NCBI GenBank assembly: GCA_028290385.1
Contig: JAQGJZ010000524.1
Location: forward strand, 1-5,067
Reading direction: 5' to 3'
From: Enterovirga sp.
GTDB lineage: Bacteria; Pseudomonadota; Alphaproteobacteria; Rhizobiales; Beijerinckiaceae
DNA length: 5,067 nucleotides
Numbering within the stretch: the stretch's first letter is position 1; each line of letters begins with the position of its first letter. Below, one piece after another: positions 1-5,067 of the stretch. The notes under the pieces were generated by a model, which was not told the origin of the DNA, searched no databases, and saw only the letters and a program-made list of their open reading frames with translations. The position numbers and the translations under genes were made by a program.

Positions 1-675
1 TGGGCGCAGATGCGGCTGAGCGGCGGGGGAGCCGCGATCCTCAACGCGACGACGCCGCTCTTCGGGGTTCTGGTCGCGCATGCCTTCACGGCCGACGAGC
101 GCCTCACGGTCCCGCGCCTGGCGGGCGTACTGCTCGGGTTCGGCGGCGTCGTGGTCATGCTCGGCCCGGCGGCCCTGTCCGGCTTCGGCGGCGAGCTCGC
201 CGCGCAGGCCGCGTGCCTGCTCGCGGCGCTGAGCTATGCCCTGTCCGGCGTCTGGGGCAGGCGCTTTGCCGGGCTCGGCATCACGCCGATCCAGACCGCG
301 GCCGGGCAGGTGACCCTCTCGGCCGTGCTGCTTCTCCCCCTGGCCCTCCTCGTCGACCGCCCCTGGAGCCTGCCGATGCCCGGCATGTCGGCCTGGGCGG
401 CCGTGTTCGCGCTGGCGGCGCTGTCTACGGCGCTCGGCTATATTCTGTTCTTCCGCATCCTGGAGCGTGCGGGCGCGACCAACCTCCTGCTGGTCACGTT
501 CCTGATTCCGGTCAGCGCGATCCTGCTTGGGGCCGCCTTTCTGGGCGAGGCCATGGAGGCCCGGCAACTCGTCGGCATGCTGCTGATCGGGATCGGGCTC
601 GCCATCATCGACGGGCGCCTTCTGCGCGCTGCCCGCGCGCCCACGGTGAGCGGATCCAGAACACGCGGGGGCTGA
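1..675 (+). CDS. DMT superfamily (EamA-family) transporter, 5'-truncated
   Basis: This is the C-terminal part of a polytopic inner-membrane protein of the drug/metabolite transporter superfamily, EamA family. The frame is open from base 1 (W-A-Q-M-R...) and stops with TGA at 673-675, giving 224 visible residues. The real start lies upstream: the first ATG, at position 10, falls inside the conserved end of the first EamA repeat (AAILNATTPLF, then a hydrophobic helix). Full-length members have about 280-300 residues and ten helices in two repeats. Visible are the end of repeat 1, including the GVLLGFGGVVVML helix, and a whole repeat 2. Repeat 2 runs from about AAQAACLLAALSYALSGVWG to LVGMLLIGIGLAIIDGR and contains the typical ALGYILFFRILERAGA segment. 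A short basic tail follows. The substrate cannot be read from sequence; known members export amino acids, metabolites or drugs. It is co-oriented with the downstream glycosyltransferase 72 bases away, but no functional link is apparent. Family call firm, function unknown. Confidence 0.93.
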   Translation, partial: WAQMRLSGGGAAILNATTPLFGVLVAHAFTADERLTVPRLAGVLLGFGGVVVMLGPAALSGFGGELAAQAACLLAALSYALSGVWGRRFAGLGITPIQTAAGQVTLSAVLLLPLALLVDRPWSLPMPGMSAWAAVFALAALSTALGYILFFRILERAGATNLLLVTFLIPVSAILLGAAFLGEAMEARQLVGMLLIGIGLAIIDGRLLRAARAPTVSGSRTRGG

Positions 676-684
676 ACCTCAACG

Positions 685-712
685 TTTCCGTGTGGCTGGA
701 CTTTGCTATGCT
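685..712 (+). promoter_or_regulatory. Weak candidate sigma-70-like promoter upstream of the GT4 gene
   Basis: In the 72-base gap between the transporter and the glycosyltransferase, TATGCT (707-712) matches 4 of 6 positions of the -10 consensus. It lies 16 bases after TTTCCG (685-690), which matches only 3 of 6 of the -35 consensus. The stretch is locally more A/T-rich than its surroundings. A start near 719-720 would leave a leader of about 28 bases. No convincing terminator hairpin with a T-run separates the two genes, so read-through from the transporter is equally possible. Confidence 0.25.
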
Positions 713-747
713 GGTCCGTCCGCGGCGTTGCTTGTGGCGAATGCACC

Positions 748-1851
748 ATGAAGAGAGATCGCGTGCTCTTTTCAGCCTTGACGCTGCATTCGCGCCTCGG
801 CGGCATTCAGCGCTTCAACCAGCGGGTGGTCGGGAGCCTGGCGGACGCCCACCCGGCCGCGGCGCTCGAGGTCCATGTGCTCGAGGACCGGAGCGCTGAT
901 CTCCCGGGAGGGGGCGTGCTGCGGGGTTTCGGTGGCCGCAAGCTCGCCTTCGTGCTCGCGACGCTGCGGGCCGCGCGCCGGGCCAGGCTTCTGGCGATCG
1001 ACCATGTCGCCCTGCTTCCCGTGGCGGTTCTGGCGAGGGTCATCCGGCCTCGCCTGCCGATCCTGATGTTCGCGCACGGGATCGAGGTGTGGGGCGACGC
1101 AGGCGTGCGGCCGGTGCGGTTGCACCACCGGCTGATGATGCGCTTTGCCGTAACACGGGTCGCCTGCGTCAGCAGCTTCACGGCCGCGAAGCTTCAGCGC
1201 GCCTTTCGGTATCCCGCCCGGCGGGTGCGGCTGCTGCCGAACGCGGTCGATCCGCTCCCCGCGGTGGCCCGCCCGGCCGACAGGGCCGATGCGGCAACCG
1301 TGCTGGTGGTCACGCGCCTCAGCGCGTCGGAGCCGTACAAGAACGTCGACAAGGTCATCCTGGCCGTCGCGCAGCTTGCGGCGGCGTTTCCGTCGCTGCG
1401 GCTGGACATCGTCGGCGATGGCGACGCTCGCCCTGTCCTGGTCGCGCTGGCGGACGCGCAGGGCATCGCGGACCGCGTCCGGTTTCTCGGGAAAGTCTCC
1501 GACGAGGATCTCGCGGCGGCTTACGCCCGGGCGAGCGTGTTCGCGCTTCCGTCGACCGGGGAAGGGTTCGGCATCGCCTATCTCGAAGCATGGCAGAGGG
1601 GGCTGCCCGTGATCGGCAGCACCGAAGGGGCGGCGCCCGAAGTTATCGAGCACGGCCGTGACGGGTTGCTGGTGGATGGGGCGGATATTGGCGCGCTGGC
1701 GGGCGCGATCGAGACGCTGCTGCGCGAGCCCGCGCTGGCGCGCCAGCTCGGCGAGACCGGCCTCGTCAAGACGAAGACGGTCTATGCCGGCGAGGCTTTT
1801 CGGCGAAATCTCCTGCGGATCACGCGCGATCTTCTCGCGACCTCACCCTGA
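748..1851 (+). CDS. Glycosyltransferase family 4 (GT-B fold)
   Basis: Probably a retaining glycosyltransferase that moves a sugar from a nucleotide donor to a lipid-linked oligosaccharide at the cytoplasmic face of the inner membrane. It has 367 residues, normal for GT4. The N-terminal acceptor domain opens with a beta strand and the glycine turn G18-G19 of LGGIQRF, and has H110-G111 in MFAHGIEVWGD. The C-terminal donor domain shows the GT4 signatures: R190 and K198 (RLSASEPYKN), which should contact donor phosphate; the VGDGD turn at 222-226; and the E-x7-E pair E272/E280 in TGEGFGIAYLE. ATG at 748 is chosen because the strand-turn motif follows at once; the upstream TTG at 703 would add 15 unlike residues. 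No strong Shine-Dalgarno is visible (GTGGCGA only). Its stop overlaps the end of the convergent GT2 gene. Donor and acceptor sugars cannot be inferred. Family call firm; the polysaccharide role rests on neighbours. Confidence 0.93.
   Translation: MKRDRVLFSALTLHSRLGGIQRFNQRVVGSLADAHPAAALEVHVLEDRSADLPGGGVLRGFGGRKLAFVLATLRAARRARLLAIDHVALLPVAVLARVIRPRLPILMFAHGIEVWGDAGVRPVRLHHRLMMRFAVTRVACVSSFTAAKLQRAFRYPARRVRLLPNAVDPLPAVARPADRADAATVLVVTRLSASEPYKNVDKVILAVAQLAAAFPSLRLDIVGDGDARPVLVALADAQGIADRVRFLGKVSDEDLAAAYARASVFALPSTGEGFGIAYLEAWQRGLPVIGSTEGAAPEVIEHGRDGLLVDGADIGALAGAIETLLREPALARQLGETGLVKTKTVYAGEAFRRNLLRITRDLLATSP
1843..1851. other. Tail-to-tail overlap of the GT4 and GT2 coding ends
   Basis: The plus-strand GT4 stop is TGA at 1849-1851. 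The minus-strand GT2 stop reads TGA on bases 1845-1843. The last codons of the two genes are therefore complementary over nine bases, with no intergenic room for a dedicated intrinsic terminator. Any transcript that ends after its stop codon must run into sequence antisense to the other gene. Confidence 0.95.
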
Positions 1852-2838
1852 GACCTCGCCGACGCGGTGGCCGGTGCGGCGCGAGATCTCCGCCAACATC
1901 GCGTCCCGCCCGTCGATCCCCGCGATCGCCTGTTCGAGCTCGTAGACCTTCGCGTCGACCAGGAATCGGTACCAGAACCCCTGAAGAAAATGATAGACGA
2001 GCCCCGGCTTGCCATCGAGAAAGCCGAGCTGGACGATGTACCTGTACAGAAAGAAGGCGGCCGGCCCGAGCTGAAACGGCAGCCGGTTGTAGACGCCTTC
2101 CTTGATCGCCCGCTTCCAGCTGGCTTGGGCCAGCCGGTCGTGCTCCGTCAGCCCAAGATCGCGGCGGTAGAGGTCGTGGCGCGCGGCAAGGACGTCGATC
2201 GCTTCGCGCGTGGCATACTTGTTGTGCTTGTCCGTGAAGAAGGTCAGGTCGTTGAGATTGTGATCCGCGAAGCCGCCCGCAAAGGTCACGGTGCGGCCGT
2301 GGCTCAACACCATGTGTTCGTCCATCCAGCGGTCCTCGATCCGCGCGGCACCGCGCCGCCAGATGCGCAGGAGCAGCAGCGGATAGCGGCCGCCATGCCG
2401 GATCCAGCGTCCCATGAAGATGTGCTTGCGCTTGAGCACCACGCCCTGAATGCCGGCCGGCAGGACAGGGAGCCTGGCCCGGATCTCGGCCGCCAGATCC
2501 GGCTCGATCACCTCGTCGGCGTCGAGCCGCATCACCCACGCGCTGGTCACGGGCGCAGTGTCGAGCGCCCACTGGAACTGCCGGGCGTAGTTGACGAAAC
2601 GGTTCTGGAGCACGGTCGCGCCCCGCGCGAGCGCGATCTCGACCGTCCTGTCGGTGGAGAAGGAATCCACCACGAAAATCTCGCGCGCGACCGGCGCGAG
2701 CGCATCGAGCGCGCGGCCGAGATGCCGCTCCTCGTTGTGGGCGAGCATGATCACGGCAAGGTCGGCGGGTGGCTCACCGGTCGCGGCAGCGACGGCCGGG
2801 TCGCGCAGGCCCTCCGAAAGCCTGCCGTCAGCGATCAT
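1843..2838 (-). CDS. Glycosyltransferase family 2, WaaE/KdtX-like
   Basis: A GT-A fold, presumably inverting, glycosyltransferase of 331 residues, similar in layout to lipopolysaccharide-core beta-glucosyltransferases (WaaE/KdtX type) and to exopolysaccharide enzymes of alphaproteobacteria. After a 27-residue variable N-terminus comes the nucleotide-binding strand LAVIMLAHNEE (HNEE at 34-37). VDSFSTDRT (57-65) has the donor-binding aspartate D58. RLDADE (104-109) holds the metal-binding D-x-D, D106/D108. WMDEHM (171-176) has acidic residues in the place of the catalytic base. The C-terminal third (about 250-295) is rich in aromatic and hydrophobic residues mixed with arginines, suggesting peripheral attachment to the inner membrane, as expected for a lipid-linked acceptor. 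The ATG overlaps the stop of the upstream amidotransferase gene as ATGA and lacks a clear Shine-Dalgarno, so it is probably translationally coupled. Sugar specificity is unknown. Confidence 0.94.
   Translation of the reverse strand: MIADGRLSEGLRDPAVAAATGEPPADLAVIMLAHNEERHLGRALDALAPVAREIFVVDSFSTDRTVEIALARGATVLQNRFVNYARQFQWALDTAPVTSAWVMRLDADEVIEPDLAAEIRARLPVLPAGIQGVVLKRKHIFMGRWIRHGGRYPLLLLRIWRRGAARIEDRWMDEHMVLSHGRTVTFAGGFADHNLNDLTFFTDKHNKYATREAIDVLAARHDLYRRDLGLTEHDRLAQASWKRAIKEGVYNRLPFQLGPAAFFLYRYIVQLGFLDGKPGLVYHFLQGFWYRFLVDAKVYELEQAIAGIDGRDAMLAEISRRTGHRVGEVSG
2835..2838 (-). promoter_or_regulatory. ATGA stop-start overlap coupling the amidotransferase and GT2 genes
   Basis: On the minus strand the GT2 ATG occupies 2838-2836 and the amidotransferase TGA occupies 2837-2835. 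The preceding bases (reading gctccttcgtgcccgc) contain no purine-rich Shine-Dalgarno. Re-initiation by ribosomes finishing the upstream gene is therefore the likely way the second gene is translated. The overlap is seen directly; coupling is inferred. Confidence 0.8.
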
Positions 2839-4640
2839 GCGGGCACGAAGGAGCGGTGGATCGTGCGGCTCCAGTCACGCAGCCCTCGGGCGGCCGGCAG
2901 CCCCGCGCGGGCGCCCCGCTGCAGCCAGTCGCGGACCGGCACCTCGAACCCGGTCTTCGGCCGCTCGGCGATGTCGCGCGGCAGGCTCTCGGCCGGCACG
3001 TTCGCCAGGTCTGCCTTCCGCGGCGGCAGCGGTCCGGCGATCAGGGGCGCAAGCTCTTCGAAGAGCGCCCAATCCACCAGCGGCACCCTGAGCTCCAGGG
3101 AATGGGCCATGCTGGCCCAATCGGCATCCCGCAGCAGGCGGTTGCGCATGTAGTGGGTCAGCTCCAGCGCGGTGACGGCCGCGTGCGGGCTCCTGATGCC
3201 GCGGATCGAGTCTTCGCCGCGCTCCACGAGTTGCAGGCGATCCAGTCCGGCCTCCACGAGATCCGGATCGAGCATGCGCGGCAATTCCCAGGGCATGAAC
3301 AGCGACCGGCGCAGGAGGTAGGCCCCGAACAGACCGGGGCCGTATTCCAGCAGCCCGGCATATTTGGGCGACGTGAACCGCCCGATCCATTCGGACGTGG
3401 CGGCCCGCAGGGCAGGCCCGATGCGGCGCGCGGCCGGAATGAGGGACGCGGCCCGCGCGAGCCGCGGAACGTCCCGGAAGCTGGGATAGCCGCCAAAGAT
3501 CTCGTCGCCCCCGAGGCCGGAGAGCACCACCTTGAGCCCCGCTTCCGCGGCGAGCTTGGACACAAGGTAGGTGTTCACGCCGTCGATCGAGGGCTGGTCC
3601 ATGGCGCCGAGCAAATCGTCATAGACCTGCCCGAAATCCTCCGGCCGCACCCAGCGCGTGACCTGCGCGGTCCCGAGCCGTTGCGCGACCGCTTCGGCGA
3701 GCACGGTCTCGTCCCGCGCGGTGCCGCGAAACTCCTCGAAGCCCAGCGTGAAGGTCGTGCAGCCCGGCCCGACCTGCTCGCACGACGCCGCGGCGATGGC
3801 GGTCGAGTCGATCCCCGCCGACAGAAAGATCCCGACCGGGACGTCGGACACATGGTGGTGACGGATGCTGTCCCCGACGGCCCGTCGGATCACCGTGCTC
3901 CGGGCGCTGACGAGCGCGGCGGAGGCTCGCCCCTCGGCCCTGGCCAGAGTGTCTCGGACGCTCGCGAAACAGACCGGCGGACGCGCTCCGGCGCGCGAAA
4001 ACGTCTGGTGATGCCCGGGCGGAAAGGCCTGGATGGCGCGGTAGAGCGTGAACGGTTCGGGCACGTGGCCCCAGACGAAAAACCCGACCTGCCCGGCAGG
4101 GTCCGGCGCCAGGTCGACGTCGCCGCTCGCGACCAAGGCCTTCACCTGGGAGGCGAAGCGGAGCGTGCCGCCGTCGTCGGCCAGGTAGAGCGGCTTGATG
4201 CCGAACGGATCGCGCGCCAGCACGAGTTCACCCTCGGCCTCGTCCCACAGCGCGACGGCGTACATGCCGCCCAGCATCGCGAAGGCGCTGGGGCCGTGCC
4301 GGCGATAGAGCTCGACGATCACCTCCGTGTCCGAGCGCGAGCGGAAGCGGGTGCCGGCCTGGGCGAGGCGACGGCGGAGTTCGGCGTGATTGTAGATCTC
4401 GCCGTTGAAGACGATCGTGTAGCGCCCGTCTTCGGTGACGAAGGGCTGGGCCCCGTCCTGCGACAGGTCGATGATCGCGAGCCGCAGGTGCCCGAGTGTC
4501 AGGCGCCCGTCCGGCGAGCGCCAGGTGCCGTTGCCGTCCGGGCCGCGGGCCCGCATCGCGTCGCACATGCGAAGCAGGCCCGGCATTGGGTCCGGCCCCG
4601 CATCGCGGCCATAGGTGAAGACGCCGCACAATCCGCACAT
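2835..4640 (-). CDS. asnB: Asparagine synthase (glutamine-hydrolysing)-type amidotransferase
   Basis: A 601-residue, two-domain class II glutamine amidotransferase. The N-terminal Ntn glutaminase releases ammonia from glutamine, and the C-terminal ATP-pyrophosphatase domain adenylates a carboxylate for amidation. The start is fixed by the nucleophile Cys2 in MCGLCGVF. Other glutaminase marks are HLRLAIIDLS (51-60), FNGEIYNH (78-85) and SRSDTEVI (101-108, with D104). The synthetase domain has the pyrophosphate loop LSAGIDST (273-280), SGLGGDEIFGGYP (374-386), MAHSLELRVPLVD (511-523) and RPKTGFEVPVRDWL (560-573). The loop departs from the usual SGGxDS by having alanine at 275. The protein is longer than classical AsnB of about 554 residues, as is common for the polysaccharide-locus group. 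It follows the tyrosine kinase gene by 63 bases and overlaps the GT2 gene, which favours a role in amidating a sugar acid or other polymer building block. Free asparagine synthesis remains possible. Family call firm, substrate unresolved. Confidence 0.95.
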   Translation of the reverse strand: MCGLCGVFTYGRDAGPDPMPGLLRMCDAMRARGPDGNGTWRSPDGRLTLGHLRLAIIDLSQDGAQPFVTEDGRYTIVFNGEIYNHAELRRRLAQAGTRFRSRSDTEVIVELYRRHGPSAFAMLGGMYAVALWDEAEGELVLARDPFGIKPLYLADDGGTLRFASQVKALVASGDVDLAPDPAGQVGFFVWGHVPEPFTLYRAIQAFPPGHHQTFSRAGARPPVCFASVRDTLARAEGRASAALVSARSTVIRRAVGDSIRHHHVSDVPVGIFLSAGIDSTAIAAASCEQVGPGCTTFTLGFEEFRGTARDETVLAEAVAQRLGTAQVTRWVRPEDFGQVYDDLLGAMDQPSIDGVNTYLVSKLAAEAGLKVVLSGLGGDEIFGGYPSFRDVPRLARAASLIPAARRIGPALRAATSEWIGRFTSPKYAGLLEYGPGLFGAYLLRRSLFMPWELPRMLDPDLVEAGLDRLQLVERGEDSIRGIRSPHAAVTALELTHYMRNRLLRDADWASMAHSLELRVPLVDWALFEELAPLIAGPLPPRKADLANVPAESLPRDIAERPKTGFEVPVRDWLQRGARAGLPAARGLRDWSRTIHRSFVPA

Positions 4641-4703
4641 CCGAACCGTCCCGTCTGCCGCATCGGGGGTGACTTGCTCGATCTCCGCCTGCCGGCCGAA
4701 AGC
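4641..4703 (-). other. 63-base spacer between the kinase and amidotransferase genes
   Basis: Read on the minus strand, this spacer has no stable hairpin followed by a T-run and no recognisable promoter hexamers. The bases just before the amidotransferase ATG (gacgggacggttcgg) form only a poor Shine-Dalgarno. Co-transcription with the kinase is the simplest reading. Confidence 0.5.
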
Positions 4704-5067
4704 TCAGCCGCGCTGGTAGCTGGCGTAGTAGCGGTGGTAATTCGCGCCCTTGTAGGCCTCCAGGCGCTTCAGCACGTGCGTGTTCGCCTTGTTGAGGATG
4801 GCGCCGATGATGCGCTCGCGGACGACCTCGGCGGATTGCACCGCCTCCGTGACCACCTCGGGCGAGGTCTTTCCCCATTCGATGACGAGCAGAAAGCCGT
4901 CCATCAGGTGGGCCGCGGCGCGCGCGTCGACCACCGGCACCATCGGGGGCAGGTCCACCACGATGTAATCGTAATCGTCGCGCGCCGCGGCGAGCAGCCT
5001 TTCCATGGCCGGGGAGGAGATCAGCCCGCTCGTGTGGGCGATCGCGGTCGGCAGCACGGCGGGGATG
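4704..5067 (-). CDS. Tyrosine-protein autokinase (BY-kinase) of polysaccharide export, C-terminal fragment
   Basis: The last 120 or so residues of a bacterial tyrosine kinase of the Wzc/ExoP/CpsD group. The frame is open to the right edge (I-P-A-V-L-P-T-A...), so the GTG at 5057-5055 is an internal valine and the real start is outside. Visible are the Walker B region DYDYIVVDLPP with the following MVPVVDARA (about 4980-4925), the helix with DGFLLVIEWGKTS, and the GAILNKAN strand. The protein ends in a tail with five tyrosines in its last 17 residues (AYKGANYHRYYASYQRG). In this family that cluster is autophosphorylated in trans, and the phosphorylation state controls oligomer assembly and polymer length and export. 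Walker A and A' motifs and any Wzz-type membrane domain lie beyond the window; a fused Wzz-kinase protein of about 700 residues is usual in alphaproteobacteria. TGA is at 4706-4704, 63 bases before the amidotransferase, with no evident terminator between, suggesting one operon. Confidence 0.9.
   Translation of the reverse strand, partial: IPAVLPTAIAHTSGLISSPAMERLLAAARDDYDYIVVDLPPMVPVVDARAAAHLMDGFLLVIEWGKTSPEVVTEAVQSAEVVRERIIGAILNKANTHVLKRLEAYKGANYHRYYASYQRG

Noticed and set aside
10..12. ATG as the start of the transporter.
   Set aside because: It falls inside the first EamA repeat and would remove most of that repeat; the frame is open to base 1.
695..718. Short inverted repeat GGAC...GTCC considered as a terminator for the transporter gene.
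   Set aside because: The stem is only four bases and no T-run follows, so it is not a credible intrinsic terminator.
703..747. TTG-initiated 15-residue N-terminal extension of the GT4 protein.
   Set aside because: The extension (Cys/Trp-rich) does not resemble a GT4 N-terminus, whereas ATG at 748 leads straight into the first beta strand and glycine turn. The extension also overlaps the candidate -10 element.
772..1653. A 293-codon open frame on the minus strand, antisense to the GT4 gene.
   Set aside because: Low-complexity Arg/Pro/Gln-rich translation with no domain, fully opposite a gene with complete GT4 motifs; a G+C-driven shadow.
1867..3153. A 428-codon open frame on the plus strand, antisense to the GT2 gene and the amidotransferase 3' end.
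   Set aside because: Its translation is rich in Arg, Ala, Asp and Glu with no recognisable domain. It lies exactly opposite two genes with clear catalytic motifs, and such antisense openness is expected in very G+C-rich DNA.
5055..5057. GTG as the start of a short 117-residue protein at the right end.
   Set aside because: The frame stays open to the window edge with family-like residues, and the fragment begins in the middle of a BY-kinase domain, so this is an internal valine codon.

Overview
This window is chromosomal DNA of very high G+C content, roughly two-thirds or more by eye. Codon third positions are strongly G/C, and long spurious open frames run antisense to the real genes. The proteins resemble alphaproteobacterial ones, perhaps Hyphomicrobiales (Methylobacterium or rhizobium-like). 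That placement is a family-level impression, not a database result. Nearly every base is coding. There are no RNA genes, insertion sequences, CRISPR arrays or phage features.

Layout: (1) Positions 1-675, plus strand: the C-terminal two-thirds or so of a DMT/EamA-family membrane transporter, cut by the left edge. (2) Positions 676-747: a 72-base gap with a weak promoter candidate. (3) Positions 748-1851, plus strand: a complete GT4-type (GT-B fold) glycosyltransferase. (4) Positions 2838-1843, minus strand: a GT2 (GT-A fold) glycosyltransferase of the WaaE/KdtX-like type. Its 3' end overlaps that of the GT4 gene by 9 bases, tail to tail. (5) Positions 4640-2835, minus strand: an asparagine-synthase-type glutamine amidotransferase that overlaps the GT2 start by an ATGA junction. 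(6) Position 5067 down to 4704, minus strand: the C-terminal end of a bacterial tyrosine autokinase (BY-kinase, Wzc/ExoP/CpsD type) with its tyrosine-rich tail, cut by the right edge.

Read together, the minus-strand genes (tyrosine kinase, then amidotransferase, then GT2), with the GT4 facing them, look like one edge of an exopolysaccharide or capsule locus. In such loci the BY-kinase controls polymer length and export. Glycosyltransferases add sugars to a lipid-linked repeat unit on the cytoplasmic face of the inner membrane. AsnB-like enzymes are suspected of amidating sugar acids or nucleotide-sugar precursors. The EamA transporter has no evident link and probably marks the edge of the locus. 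Polymerase, flippase, outer-membrane exporter and initiating transferase are not in the window and would be expected beyond position 5067.

Nothing here amounts to a clearly new system. The most useful leads are the amidotransferase-GT2 coupling, the amidotransferase's variant ATP-binding loop, and the tail-to-tail overlap of the two glycosyltransferase genes.
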